A DNA stretch of 64,000 bases from assembly GCA_964473485.1 (NCBI GenBank), contig CAYYPH010000001.1, positions 1 to 64,000 of the forward strand, read 5' to 3'. Below the pieces are notes generated by a model. It ran no database searches. It was not told the origin of the DNA and saw only the letters and a list, made by a program, of their open reading frames with translations. Shown piece after piece: positions 44,946-54,905 of this stretch. This stretch comes from CAIVAT01 sp964473485. GTDB taxonomy: Bacteria > Bacteroidota > Bacteroidia > Bacteroidales > FEN-979. Numbering within the stretch: position 1 is the stretch's first letter; each line of letters opens with the position of its first letter. Both the position numbers and the translations under genes were made by a program.

Positions 44946-47330
44946 ATGAAAAATCAGATGAAAATTTCCGGCAAACAAGCTGTCGTCAGGGTCATGATCC
45001 TGGCTTTGTTTTTACACCTTTCAGGCGCTTCAACGCTGTTTTCCCAGGTGGCCACTTCGGTCACAGGCCGCCTGACCGACCAACGCGATCAAACCCCGCT
45101 TCCTTATACAAATGTTATTCTAACCGATTGCGTCAATGGAACGATGATTGCCGGTACCAGCAGTGATACCGGGGGTTGGTTTACCATCAATCAGGTGCAG
45201 GCCGGTACTTACCGGCTGAAGGTCTCCCTCATTGGTTATGAGACCTTGTCGAAGGAAATCCATGTGGTGGGAAACCAATCCTTTGACGCCGGAACCCTGT
45301 CGCTTTCAGAAAACATCACCGCATTGCAGGAGGTGACGGTGACGGGAATCCGGTCGAAGGGTAAAGCAGAACAGGAAAAAACGGTCTTTTACATGACCCG
45401 GAAGATATACGATGTTTCCAGGAACGGTCTCGATGCGATCAGGCACGCACCTGGGGTGCAGGTCGATCTGCAGCAGAACATATCCCTCGAAGGAAGCCGC
45501 AACATCCTGATCCTGGTTGATGGCCGCGAAACCGACCAGGGTTTTGTAAGCCAGATCAATCCTGAACTGATCGACCGGGTGGAGGTGATGAGCGCGCCGC
45601 CTTCAAAATACGACGCAAATGTAACCGGGGTTATCAATATTGTTTTGAAGAAAGATAAAGATCGGGGCATTGCCGGAAATATAAACCTGGAAATCCCGAC
45701 GAGCGCGGCCCTCATCTATAGCCGTCCTTCCGTAAATCTCAGCATCGGTTTGGGGAAAACAAGGATTACCGCATTCTACAAAGGTGAAATGATCTATGGC
45801 AACATCCATGATGTTACGAAACGGACGTGGGTGGTGGGCACAATGCATTCCAGCACCGTGGCCGATCAGCAACTCAGGCAGGAATACCGGTCACACCGGT
45901 TCGAGATGGAAATGGAATGCCAGATTACAAAGAGCGACCGGATGAACCTGAGGGCCTATTACAATCCCACTTCCAGGTCGCTTAACGGGTCGGTGATCGC
46001 TATTTCTGACGGCCAGTCGAATCAGTCATGGGAGAGCGCGAAGATAAACCGCGACCTCCAGTCGACCACCAGCCTTTCGCTGTATTATCAGCATCATTTC
46101 AATGAAAAAGGCGCCGGGATCAGCCTCGATCTTACCGGCAACCACCTTCGTGGTGAATCTTCCACATCCTTCACGAACCTCGAATCAGCTCAATCCGGCA
46201 GTGCCGCTGATTGCATCAGCAAACCCGGCCAACATTCCATCTGCCTGAAACTGGATGGCGTTGTTCCCATAGCCAGGGCATGGCGTGTCGATATGGGGGC
46301 CAAATGGAAGCGGGTGAACCTCTGGGATGCAACCCTGCCTGATTTTGATCATACGGAACAGACGCTTGCTTTTTATGGCTCATTGGGATTCGTACACCCG
46401 AAATTTGATTTCAATGCGGGTCTCCGGCTGGAGGATTCCCGTTCGGAAACGGAAGGTTTGTTTTCGAGCCATGTTCTGGCGATGTTGCCAAGCGTTTCCA
46501 TGAACCTGCACCTCGGATCGGGGCTGCAGATCCGGTTTTCAGCAGGCCGATCGTTGCAAAGGCCCGGCATCTGGCAGTTGAATCCCTCGGCAATGCTGGA
46601 TGATCCGTTCACGATTTCGACCGGAAACCCATTGTTGCGGCCCGAATACCGGACCTTTGCCTGGGTGGAGTACGCCAAAAAACTTCCGGTCGATTTCTTT
46701 TCTGTTCGCCTGTTTTTTGAGGACCACACCGATGTCCTGAATACCCTGATGGTGCAGGGTGATTCAAACGTGTTCGGAATCGGCTGGAACAACCTCGGCA
46801 GGATCAGTCAGGCGGGAGCGCAGGCGCTCGGGACCTTCAACCTTGGAAAATGCATAACCATCAATCCGTTTCTGAAGGTTTATTATCGTTTAACCACCGG
46901 AAACGATCTGGCCCGGTTGCACCAGATCGAAAACCGCGGACAATGGGTTGTTGAATCCGGACTCACCGGCATTGTCTCCCTCCCGCACGACATGGCCGCC
47001 TCGGTGATCGTTCAGTACGTCAGTCCGAAAAACAACATCCAGGACAACAGCCTCAGCGGTCCGCTGTATTTCATCACCTTCGACAAAACGTTTAAAAAAG
47101 GGTGGAAAGCCGGTATGGTTTGCGGGATGCCGCTGACCCGCCATTTCAACTACAACGGATCAGCCATCAACGGTCCCGGATTTACCAGCAATTACCGTGG
47201 CGACATGCAGGTGCCAGGTTTGCTGCTCAATCTCACGTTAAGTTATCGTTTTGGCGCGGGCAAATTCCTGGGCAAATCCGACCGGAAATCAGAGGAACCG
47301 GAGTCCATCTATCAGAAGAAAGGCTTCTGA
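44946..47330 (+). CDS. TonB-dependent-receptor-like outer-membrane beta-barrel protein
   Basis: ATG at 44946 gives 794 residues with a signal peptide (VVRVMILALFLHLSGASTLF, then SQ). A carboxypeptidase-regulatory-like domain follows (TPLPYTNVILTD, GTYRLKVSLIGYETLSKEI), then a plug domain (LDAIRHAPGVQVDLQQNISL, ILILVDGRE, IDRVEVMSAPPSKYDANVTG). A large barrel is rich in alternating aromatic strands and ends LSYRFGAGKF. This is the OMP_b-brl_3 type, close to TonB receptors but without a clear TonB box. It probably imports or binds an unknown ligand. No SusD-like partner is seen. A split LytTR regulator lies just upstream. Confidence 0.85.
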   Translation: MKNQMKISGKQAVVRVMILALFLHLSGASTLFSQVATSVTGRLTDQRDQTPLPYTNVILTDCVNGTMIAGTSSDTGGWFTINQVQAGTYRLKVSLIGYETLSKEIHVVGNQSFDAGTLSLSENITALQEVTVTGIRSKGKAEQEKTVFYMTRKIYDVSRNGLDAIRHAPGVQVDLQQNISLEGSRNILILVDGRETDQGFVSQINPELIDRVEVMSAPPSKYDANVTGVINIVLKKDKDRGIAGNINLEIPTSAALIYSRPSVNLSIGLGKTRITAFYKGEMIYGNIHDVTKRTWVVGTMHSSTVADQQLRQEYRSHRFEMEMECQITKSDRMNLRAYYNPTSRSLNGSVIAISDGQSNQSWESAKINRDLQSTTSLSLYYQHHFNEKGAGISLDLTGNHLRGESSTSFTNLESAQSGSAADCISKPGQHSICLKLDGVVPIARAWRVDMGAKWKRVNLWDATLPDFDHTEQTLAFYGSLGFVHPKFDFNAGLRLEDSRSETEGLFSSHVLAMLPSVSMNLHLGSGLQIRFSAGRSLQRPGIWQLNPSAMLDDPFTISTGNPLLRPEYRTFAWVEYAKKLPVDFFSVRLFFEDHTDVLNTLMVQGDSNVFGIGWNNLGRISQAGAQALGTFNLGKCITINPFLKVYYRLTTGNDLARLHQIENRGQWVVESGLTGIVSLPHDMAASVIVQYVSPKNNIQDNSLSGPLYFITFDKTFKKGWKAGMVCGMPLTRHFNYNGSAINGPGFTSNYRGDMQVPGLLLNLTLSYRFGAGKFLGKSDRKSEEPESIYQKKGF

Positions 47331-47680
47331 CCTTTATAGAATGAAAACAGGAGACGGATAGACATGCATTTTGCTTTTTGACAACAACCCGCAAGATACC
47401 CCCATTCAATCAAGAAGTCGTCATTTTTGTACTAACGGATTATGGTTCGCGTGGCGACCGTCAGCGATCACCCGATGAAGGTTGTATTGATACAAAGCAA
47501 CGCTACCAGGTGTAGTTTTGGCCCACATAACATCACATGAACATTCTGGTGCTGATGAGACGAACAAAACGGTTGTTGCGGGTTCATTACTGCGTAATCT
47601 CAAAATTATCGCTTTGTATAACAAAAGGATCGGGATGTTATTTAAAATCAAAATAAATTATCTGACATTTAGTTACCTAA
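47331..47680. other. Intergenic stretch between receptor and nitrate locus
   Basis: About 350 bp without a convincing gene. A minus-strand frame at 47421-47651 exists but has no family resemblance, ribosome-binding site or neighbour support. The 3' part is AT-rich and leads into the nar promoter. Confidence 0.5.
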
Positions 47681-47711
47681 TTGCATAAATAAGAAAAAAC
47701 ATTTATGTTTG
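47681..47711 (+). promoter_or_regulatory. Bacteroidota-type promoter of the nar locus
   Basis: TTG at 47681-47683 and TATGTTTG at 47704-47711 (TAnnTTTG), separated by 20 bp, match the Bacteroidota sigma-ABfr consensus. Transcription would begin near 47718, about 25 bp ahead of the cytochrome gene. Confidence 0.7.
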
Positions 47712-47724
47712 CAAACACTAACAT
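47705..47724 (+). promoter_or_regulatory. Candidate repressor site overlapping the nar promoter
   Basis: ATGTTTGCAAACACTAACAT overlaps the -7 element. Its reverse complement matches 17 of 20 bases of the site at 61152-61171 upstream of the hemerythrin gene. It contains the perfect palindrome TGTTTGCAAACA (47706-47717). The position would block RNA polymerase, so a repressor is likely. Confidence 0.55.
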
Positions 47725-47743
47725 GGCTTAAAATCCGTAAGAT

Positions 47744-48574
47744 ATGATTTTAATTCAAAGGGTTTTGATAGCGCTTGCGTTTTGTCTGATTACTATTCAT
47801 GGCTCATCTCAGAATGGGGCTGAGCTCTACAAGCGCCACTGTGCGGCCTGCCATTCGATCGGAGGTGGCCGTCTCGTAGGGCCCGACCTGGCGGGTGTCA
47901 CCAAAAAGGCCGACAAGGTCTGGCTGACAAAATTCATTAAGAATTCGGCCGATATGATAAAAAGCGGGGATCCTGCGGCAGTGGCTATCGGCAAGGAATA
48001 CAACAATCTGCTGATGCCGCCTTACAACGGCACCGATAATGAAGTGGCGGCCATCATCGGCTTCATCGACTCGAAAGGCGGTTCGGCGCAGTCGGCCGCA
48101 GCCGACACCTTTCTGAGTGCCGCCTCTGTTGACCATGTCGCACGTGGCAGGGCGCTTTTTTCCGGGACTATACCTTTTAACAATGGTGGTTCTTCCTGTA
48201 TCACCTGTCATTCCGTTCACGACGTAGCCGGGATGGGGGGCAGCCTGGCCAAAAGCCTGAATCTCTCTTACTTCATGTTAAAGGGACAAGGTATCAAAGC
48301 CATGCTTCAGTCGCCTCCTTTTCCGGCCATGACCAACGCCTATGCGACTCATCCGCTGAACGACCAGGAGATTTACGACCTCTCCGCCTATCTGAAAAGT
48401 ATTTCACAAACAATGATCAAAGGAGAGGCAACCCGGGCAACGTTTCCTTTCCTGCTCCTGGGAATCGGGGGCTGGTGCCTTTTCGTGTTGTTGCTGTTTG
48501 GATTATGGCGGCTGAGAAAGCGGTTCAGCGTGAATCACGCGATATTTTCGCGCCAGCTGGCCACTGAAAAATAA
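47744..48574 (+). CDS. Membrane-anchored diheme cytochrome c of the nitrate reductase locus
   Basis: The 276-residue protein has a signal peptide (MILIQRVLIALAFCLITIHG) and two haem-attachment motifs, CAACH (33-37) and CITCH (152-156). A C-terminal membrane helix lies at about 233-255 (FPFLLLGIGGWCLFVLLLFG) with a positive tail. The haem domains face the periplasm. It is the first gene of the nar cluster, 24 bp before narG, comparable to the NarC-type cytochromes linked to some Nar enzymes. It probably passes electrons between the quinone pool or NarI and periplasmic partners. The exact path is inferred. Confidence 0.88.
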   Translation: MILIQRVLIALAFCLITIHGSSQNGAELYKRHCAACHSIGGGRLVGPDLAGVTKKADKVWLTKFIKNSADMIKSGDPAAVAIGKEYNNLLMPPYNGTDNEVAAIIGFIDSKGGSAQSAAADTFLSAASVDHVARGRALFSGTIPFNNGGSSCITCHSVHDVAGMGGSLAKSLNLSYFMLKGQGIKAMLQSPPFPAMTNAYATHPLNDQEIYDLSAYLKSISQTMIKGEATRATFPFLLLGIGGWCLFVLLLFGLWRLRKRFSVNHAIFSRQLATEK

Positions 48575-48598
48575 TGTAATCAATCCAATATACTACCG

Positions 48599-51500
48599 AT
48601 GAGCTGGATTACCGATCTTATTTCTCCCAAAACCCGCAAGTGGGAGGAATTTTACAGAAACCGATTTGCGCACGACAAGGTGGTGCGAAGCACCCATGGC
48701 GTCAATTGTACCGGCGGATGCAGCTGGAATGTGCACGTCAAGAACGGAATAGTTGTGTGGGAAACACAGGCGGTTGATTACCCGTTGCTTGAAAGCAGTC
48801 TTCCGCCTTACGAACCGCGGGGCTGCCAGCGAGGTATCTCGTTTTCATGGTACCTCTATTCGCCCTTGCGTGTTAAATATCCCCTGGTCAGGGGCAAACT
48901 CATCGACCTGTACAGGGAGGAGAAGGCCAGGACCGGCGATGCATTCACGGCGTGGGAAAATATTCAGTCGGATCCGGTGAAACGAACGGCCTATCAACAG
49001 GCCCGCGGCAAGGGAGGATTCCGCCGCATTCAATGGGAGGAAGCGCTGGAGATGATCGGCGCTGCCAATATTTACACCGCAAAGAAGTATGGTCCCGACC
49101 GGATCGTGGGATTTTCGCCGATCCCCGCCATGTCGATGATCAGCTATGCCGCCGGTTCACGCTTTCTTCAGTTGATGGGCGGGGTGAACCTCAGCTTCTA
49201 CGACTGGTATTGCGATCTGCCCAACGCGTTTCCCGAGGTGTGGGGCGAACAAACGGATGTGGCGGAAAGCGCCGACTGGTACAATGCCAAGTTCATTGCC
49301 TGCATGGGATCGAACCTTGGAATGACCCGCACGCCCGATGTTCATTTCTTTTCCGAATCACGCCACAATGGAACAAAAACTGTGGTCTTTTCGCCCGATT
49401 TCAACATGGTGGCCAAATACTCCGATCAGTGGATCGCTATCAATGCCGGGCAGGATGGCGCTTTCTGGATGGCGGTGACCCATGTATTGCTGAAGGAATA
49501 TCATGTGGATAAACAGGTTCCCTTTTTCATCGATTATATTAAACGATTTACGGATTCACCCTACCTGGTTGAGCTGGAAGAAACGGATGGGAAACTGACC
49601 CCCGGGCGCCTGTTGCGTGCCGGTCAGGTTGAAAAATTCAGGGGGGGTGAAAACGGGGAATGGAAATTTCTGAATGTTGATGAGGTCAGCGGGAATCTGG
49701 TTTGTCCGGGCGGCAGCGCCGGTCATCGTTGGGGAACCGCCGACGGTAAATGGAACATGAAACCGGAGGATGCGGAGACAGGCGATCCGTTTACCCCGTC
49801 GCTGAGCCTCATCAGCAACCGGGATGACATCGCCATGGTTGCATTCACCGACTTTGCCTTCAACCTGCAGCATGAGCGGGGCGTACCCGTAAAATATATT
49901 GAAACGGTTTCAGGAAAAAGGGCTGTTGTGGCGACCGTGTATGACCTGCTGATGGCTCATTATGGCATTGATCGTGGACTTGGCGGTGATTATCCGCAAG
50001 GGTACGACGATGAAAAGGGGGCTTTTACGCCGGCCTGGCAGGAGGTCTTCACCGGAATAGGCCGTAACACCGTTCTGCAGTTTGCCCGTGAATGGGGTCG
50101 TACGGCCGAAGCTACCAATGGTAAATGCATGATCATCATCGGCGCCGGGATCAACCACTGGTACCATCAGAACCTGATTTACCGCGCCGGGATTACGGCG
50201 CTGCTGATGACCGGATGTGTGGGGCGCAACGGCGGGGGGATCAACCATTATGTTGGCCAGGAGAAACTCGCGCCGGTGGATTCATGGGGTTCGATCATGT
50301 CGGCCCGCGACTGGAACCCGGCTGCACGGCTGCAACAGGCCCCGATCTGGCATTACATGAACTCCGACCAGTACCGTTACGACGGAGACCAGTCGCAGTA
50401 CAATGCATCCCTTGAAAATGATCTCACCGTGCAGCACACCGCCGATCTGATCGTAAAATCGGTACGGAACGGGTGGATGCCTTTTTACCCGCAGTTTGAC
50501 CGCAATAATTTCGAAATCGTTGAGGCGGCGGTGGCCTCCGGGGCCAAATCGGATGAAGAGATAAAAGCCTGGATCATTCAGAAACTGAAGAGCAAAGAAC
50601 TTTCCTATTCTGTTGCCGATCCCGATGCGGATGTCAATTTTCCGCGTGTCTGGTTCATCTGGCGCGGCAATGCCATCATGTCGAGCGCCAAGGGTCATGA
50701 GTATTTTCTGAAACATTACCTGGGAACCCATCACAATTCCATTGCCGATGAAGTAGCCGGGGGATCGTTGAATGAGGTCAACTGGATGGAAAATGCCCCG
50801 ACCGGAAAAATGGACCTGATCGCGGATCTGAATTTCAGGATGGATACCAGCGCGCTCTACTCGGATATTGTGTTACCCTCTGCATCCTGGTATGAAAAGG
50901 CTGACCTGAACAGCACCGACATGCACTCCTTCATTCATCCGCTTTCGGCCGCCATTCCGCCGGTTTGGGAGTCCCGGAGCGATTGGGCCATCTTCAGATC
51001 AATTGCAAAAATTACCAGTGAAATTGCATCTGTTCACCTCAATAAACCGTTGATGGATGTCGTCAACACGCCATTGTCGCATGATTCATCAGCCGAAGTT
51101 GCACAGCCGCATATCAAAGACTGGGCGAAAGGCGAATGTGAAGCTGTTCCGGGGAAAACCATGCATAACATGGTGATGGTTGAGCGCGATTATACCCGGC
51201 TGTATGATAAATTCTGCAGCCTGGGTCCCAACATGCGGACAAATCCTATCGGAGCGCACGGCAATTCATTTTTGGCCGCTGATGTTTACGATATGCTGGC
51301 GGCCGACAAGGACCATCTTCATCTCACGGGAAATACCCTCTATCCATCGCTGGAACAAGACGAAGAGGCCATCAATGCCATTCTCCGCATGTCGTCGCTT
51401 ACCAATGGCGAACTTAGCTTCAGGGCCTATCAGAATGCCGAGAAAAAAACAGGGCTGAAACTTACCGACCTGGCCGAAGGCAGCCGTGATATAAGGATTA

Positions 51501-52216
51501 CCTATGCCGACCTGCAGGCGCAGCCAAGGCGGTATAACAATTCACCAATCTGGTCGGGCTTGCTGGACAAGGGTCGCGCCTATGCCGCTTATACCTATAA
51601 TGTGGAGCGGCTTGTTCCCTGGCGGACCCTTACCGGACGGCAACACCTGTATCTCGACCATGAGGGTTATATTAAATTCGGAGAGAACCTTCCGACGTAT
51701 AAGCCATCGCCCAAACCGGAGGTGTATGGCGAATTGCGCAAAACCCTGGTGGATAAGGATGCCCTGGTGCTCAATTACCTCACCCCGCATGGCAAATGGC
51801 ATATACACTCCACGTATGGAGATAACCTCAGGATGCTTACCCTCGGAAGGGGAATGGTCCCGGTATGGCTGAGCGAGGAGGATGCTGCAGCGTTGGGCAT
51901 AAACGACAACGATTGGGTTGAAATCCATAACGACAACGGAGTTTACAGCGCCAGGGCCTGTGTGAGCGCGCGTATTCCGAGGGGATTGTGTTTTGTCTAC
52001 CATTCGCCCGAGCGAACCTACTCAAAGCCAAAATCACAGGTCAGGGGAAACCGTCGTTCGGGAGGGCACAACAGCCTGACCCGGGTTCATCTTAAACCCA
52101 ACAACCTTGTAGGCGGATATGGCCAGTTTACCTACCATTTCAATTACTGGGGACCGGTCGGAGTGAACAGGGACACCTTTGTTGTTATTCGGAAAATGGA
52201 CAAGGTGGAATTTTAG
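48599..52216 (+). CDS. narG: Respiratory nitrate reductase alpha subunit NarG
   Basis: The 1205-residue molybdenum-bis-MGD enzyme reduces nitrate to nitrite. It has His33-x3-Cys37-x3-Cys41 and Cys76 for the FS0 cluster (STHGVNCTGGCSWNVHVKNG, EPRGCQRG). The molybdenum ligand Asp is at about 206 in DWYCDLPNAFPEVWGEQTD. The length is close to E. coli NarG. There is no twin-arginine signal at the N-terminus, so the active site is expected in the cytoplasm. It sits between the diheme cytochrome and an HD-domain gene, with narH, narJ and narI downstream. Confidence 0.95.
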   Translation: MSWITDLISPKTRKWEEFYRNRFAHDKVVRSTHGVNCTGGCSWNVHVKNGIVVWETQAVDYPLLESSLPPYEPRGCQRGISFSWYLYSPLRVKYPLVRGKLIDLYREEKARTGDAFTAWENIQSDPVKRTAYQQARGKGGFRRIQWEEALEMIGAANIYTAKKYGPDRIVGFSPIPAMSMISYAAGSRFLQLMGGVNLSFYDWYCDLPNAFPEVWGEQTDVAESADWYNAKFIACMGSNLGMTRTPDVHFFSESRHNGTKTVVFSPDFNMVAKYSDQWIAINAGQDGAFWMAVTHVLLKEYHVDKQVPFFIDYIKRFTDSPYLVELEETDGKLTPGRLLRAGQVEKFRGGENGEWKFLNVDEVSGNLVCPGGSAGHRWGTADGKWNMKPEDAETGDPFTPSLSLISNRDDIAMVAFTDFAFNLQHERGVPVKYIETVSGKRAVVATVYDLLMAHYGIDRGLGGDYPQGYDDEKGAFTPAWQEVFTGIGRNTVLQFAREWGRTAEATNGKCMIIIGAGINHWYHQNLIYRAGITALLMTGCVGRNGGGINHYVGQEKLAPVDSWGSIMSARDWNPAARLQQAPIWHYMNSDQYRYDGDQSQYNASLENDLTVQHTADLIVKSVRNGWMPFYPQFDRNNFEIVEAAVASGAKSDEEIKAWIIQKLKSKELSYSVADPDADVNFPRVWFIWRGNAIMSSAKGHEYFLKHYLGTHHNSIADEVAGGSLNEVNWMENAPTGKMDLIADLNFRMDTSALYSDIVLPSASWYEKADLNSTDMHSFIHPLSAAIPPVWESRSDWAIFRSIAKITSEIASVHLNKPLMDVVNTPLSHDSSAEVAQPHIKDWAKGECEAVPGKTMHNMVMVERDYTRLYDKFCSLGPNMRTNPIGAHGNSFLAADVYDMLAADKDHLHLTGNTLYPSLEQDEEAINAILRMSSLTNGELSFRAYQNAEKKTGLKLTDLAEGSRDIRITYADLQAQPRRYNNSPIWSGLLDKGRAYAAYTYNVERLVPWRTLTGRQHLYLDHEGYIKFGENLPTYKPSPKPEVYGELRKTLVDKDALVLNYLTPHGKWHIHSTYGDNLRMLTLGRGMVPVWLSEEDAAALGINDNDWVEIHNDNGVYSARACVSARIPRGLCFVYHSPERTYSKPKSQVRGNRRSGGHNSLTRVHLKPNNLVGGYGQFTYHFNYWGPVGVNRDTFVVIRKMDKVEF

Positions 52217-52247
52217 TTTACCATGAACGATTCACGATGTTAAAGTT

Positions 52248-52730
52248 ATGATCAAAAAGGTAATGCAGGAAATGATTCAATACTTCGGACAAGATGTCCG
52301 TCGGATAAATCATGCCTTAAAGGTTTACGGTTTTGCTGGTTGCATTGCCGGAGGTAAGAATCTGAACGCACAGGAGGCGTTGGTTGTTGATCTTGCGGCT
52401 ATCCTCCACGACATCGGGATCAGGGAGGCGGAACGGAAGCATCATTCGAACAGTGGACATTACCAGGAGATTGAAGGGCCTGCCATTGCCCGCAGCATTC
52501 TTTCAGGAAAGGATCTGGATAATGAAACCATTGAAAGGGTGTGTTTCATCATTGGTCATCACCATTCCTATCAGAAAATCGACGGCCCGGATTTTCAGAT
52601 CCTCGTGGAAGCTGATTTATTGGTCAATATCCATGAGGATTCGATGGAGAAGCATTCCGCTGAGCGGATCAGGAAACAATATTTCAAAACCCACACGGGC
52701 ATTTCAATGATTGAAAGTATGTATTTGTAA
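52248..52730 (+). CDS. HD-domain phosphohydrolase inserted in the nar operon
   Basis: The 160-residue protein shows HD-type metal ligands: His22 (RRINHALKVYGFA), HD at 54-55 (AILHDIGIRE), HHH at 104-106 (IIGHHHSYQK) and Asp123 (VEADLLVNIHED). HD enzymes hydrolyse phosphate esters, often nucleotides. It lies 31 bp after narG and 11 bp before narH, so it is co-transcribed with the nitrate reductase. A role in molybdenum-cofactor or nucleotide turnover, or in signalling, is possible but not shown. Confidence 0.85.
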   Translation: MIKKVMQEMIQYFGQDVRRINHALKVYGFAGCIAGGKNLNAQEALVVDLAAILHDIGIREAERKHHSNSGHYQEIEGPAIARSILSGKDLDNETIERVCFIIGHHHSYQKIDGPDFQILVEADLLVNIHEDSMEKHSAERIRKQYFKTHTGISMIESMYL

Positions 52731-52741
52731 ATGCTGAAAAT

Positions 52742-54232
52742 ATGGATATAAGATCCCAAATTGCAATGGTATTCCACCTCGATAAGTGCATCGGGTGCCA
52801 TACCTGTTCCATTGCCTGCAAGAATATATGGACCGACCGCAAGGGGGCCGAATACATGTGGTGGAACAACGTGGAAACCAAGCCTGGGACCGGTTACCCG
52901 AACAAATGGGAGGATCAGTCGGTGTACCAGGGAGGCTGGACAAAGCCGGATGGTCAGCTCCGGCTCAGGGGAATGGACCGGAAATCGACCATGGCCAATA
53001 TCTTTCACAATCCTCGCATGCCGGTGATGGATGATTATTATGAACCCTGGACCTATGATTACGCCAACCTTTTCGAGGCTCCGGCAGGAGATGACCAGCC
53101 CACCGCTCGTCCGGTTTCGCTTGTAACGGGCGATCCCATCGATATTAAAACCGGTCCCAACTGGGATGATGACCTGGGAGGTTCGCCCGATTATGCCCGT
53201 CAGGATGTGAACATGCACGATCTCACTCCTGCCGAAAAGGAAGCAATGTTCCAGCTCGAACGCATGACCATGTTTTATCTTCCCCGCATCTGCAACCATT
53301 GCCTGAATGCTGCCTGTGTGGCCGCATGCCCATCGGGCGCCATATACAAGCGTGGCGAGGATGGCGTCGTTCTTATCAACCAGAACAAATGCCGCTCCTG
53401 GCGCATGTGCGTTTCAGCCTGTCCTTACAAAAAGAGCTATTATAACTGGAACAACGGCAAGTCGGAAAAATGCCTGTTATGTTATCCGAGGCTCGAAACG
53501 GGCCAGGCACCTGCCTGCATGCATACCTGTGTGGGAAGGATTCGGTATCTCGGGGTCTTGCTCTATGATGCCGACCGGATCAAAGAGATTGCTTCGTGTG
53601 ATGAAAAGGAGCTGGTTGCAAAACAAATGGAGATCTATCTCGATCCTTTTGATGAGAAGGTACAACAAGTTGCCCGCGAAAATGGCGTGGCCGAAAGCAC
53701 GCTCGATTCGGCCATGAAATCGCCGGTCTGGAAATTTGTGAAAGAATGGGGCATTGCCCTTCCGCTGCATCCCGAATACCGGACCCTGCCGAATCTGTTT
53801 TACGTTCCGCCTTTGCTTCCGGCCATCGCTGATACCTCCACCGGATCGTATGAAACAACAAGCGCTTCACTCTGGGGTGGAATTGAAAGCAGCCGGGTGC
53901 CGATGCAATACATGGCCAACCTGTTTACTGCAGGCGATACCGCAAAGATCAGGGAGGTGTTGAAAAAGCTGATGGCTGTGAGGATCCACCGGCGGGAGGT
54001 CACTGTTGGCGATATTAACGAAGATGAATGCCGGCAGGCTTTTGCAGAAACAGGGCTTAACGCGGAAACGGCTGATGCCATTTTTCGCCTGACTTCGCTG
54101 CCCAGATTCGGCGACCGGTTCGTCATACCGGCCGCTCATCGCGAAGAGGCCACGGAGCTGCTGGAACATACCGCAGATGTAAAGGGAAACACCGGCTTCG
54201 GAACCATCAATACGCCTCAAAGAATTTTATAG
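52742..54232 (+). CDS. narH: Nitrate reductase beta subunit NarH
   Basis: The 496-residue electron-transfer subunit has four iron-sulfur cluster sets: Cys16, 19, 22, 26; Cys184, 187, 192, 196; Cys217, Trp220, Cys223, Cys227; and Cys244, 247, 259, 263. The Trp at 220 in place of Cys (CRSWRMC) is the NarH hallmark that makes one cluster [3Fe-4S]. Electrons pass from NarI haems to NarG. It has no export signal, matching NarG. The HD-domain gene separates it from narG, which is unusual. Confidence 0.95.
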   Translation: MDIRSQIAMVFHLDKCIGCHTCSIACKNIWTDRKGAEYMWWNNVETKPGTGYPNKWEDQSVYQGGWTKPDGQLRLRGMDRKSTMANIFHNPRMPVMDDYYEPWTYDYANLFEAPAGDDQPTARPVSLVTGDPIDIKTGPNWDDDLGGSPDYARQDVNMHDLTPAEKEAMFQLERMTMFYLPRICNHCLNAACVAACPSGAIYKRGEDGVVLINQNKCRSWRMCVSACPYKKSYYNWNNGKSEKCLLCYPRLETGQAPACMHTCVGRIRYLGVLLYDADRIKEIASCDEKELVAKQMEIYLDPFDEKVQQVARENGVAESTLDSAMKSPVWKFVKEWGIALPLHPEYRTLPNLFYVPPLLPAIADTSTGSYETTSASLWGGIESSRVPMQYMANLFTAGDTAKIREVLKKLMAVRIHRREVTVGDINEDECRQAFAETGLNAETADAIFRLTSLPRFGDRFVIPAAHREEATELLEHTADVKGNTGFGTINTPQRIL

Positions 54233-54284
54233 GACTGAAAATAAACATCAAACGATCAATCATACCGTTGGAATAAGCTGAATC

Positions 54285-54902
54285 ATGTTGCAGAAATACA
54301 CCATCCTGGCCGGTCTATTCGATTATCCTGATGCGAAAACAGAGGATTTGCTCAAGCTGACCCGCGATATCCTGCAGGAACAATATCCCATGGCAATAGA
54401 TTCGTTCATGCATTTTGAAGAAACCATCCGTGGAATGGATTTGCATAGCAGGGAGGAGTACTTCATCAACACTTTTGAAGTGGAAGCATTAATTTCTATG
54501 GACCTGGGGTATATCCTTTTCGGCGAAGACTACAAGCGGGGGAATTTTCTTGCCATGATGCAACAGGAGCAAACACAAGCGGGTAACGACCTGGGCAGCG
54601 AACTGGCCGATCACCTGCCCAATGTAATGCGGTTGCTCCCGTTGATGACGGAAAAGGAGGTTGCTGAAGAACTCGCCTGCAGCATCATGCTCCCGGCGAT
54701 CAGGGAGATTCTGAAGAAATTTGAACAAACGGACAATGTTTACCGTCATGCATTTGAAACGCTGCTGACCGTAATGGAAACAGACTTCTCCGGACTGCCT
54801 TATGAAGTTTATGAGGTGAAAACGGATTCTCAAAGTTGTGCAGGCGATGCGTATGCCTGCGGAGCTGACTTTTTACAGGAAATTGGCAAACAAAAATTTT
54901 AA
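54285..54902 (+). CDS. narJ: Nitrate reductase assembly chaperone NarJ
   Basis: The 205-residue all-helical TorD/NarJ-family protein begins LQKYTILAGLFDYPDAKTED and has the family acidic centre (EALISMDLGYILFGEDYKRG). NarJ binds apo-NarG and helps insert the molybdenum cofactor and the FS0 cluster. It lies between narH (52 bp) and narI (3 bp), the usual order. The last 20 residues include a Cys pair (SCAGDAYACGAD) of no known role. Confidence 0.88.
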   Translation: MLQKYTILAGLFDYPDAKTEDLLKLTRDILQEQYPMAIDSFMHFEETIRGMDLHSREEYFINTFEVEALISMDLGYILFGEDYKRGNFLAMMQQEQTQAGNDLGSELADHLPNVMRLLPLMTEKEVAEELACSIMLPAIREILKKFEQTDNVYRHAFETLLTVMETDFSGLPYEVYEVKTDSQSCAGDAYACGADFLQEIGKQKF

Positions 54903-54905
54903 CCT

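Noticed and set aside
47421..47651. Small gene on the minus strand ahead of nar
   Set aside because: No recognisable motif, no neighbour and poor start context; left as intergenic.
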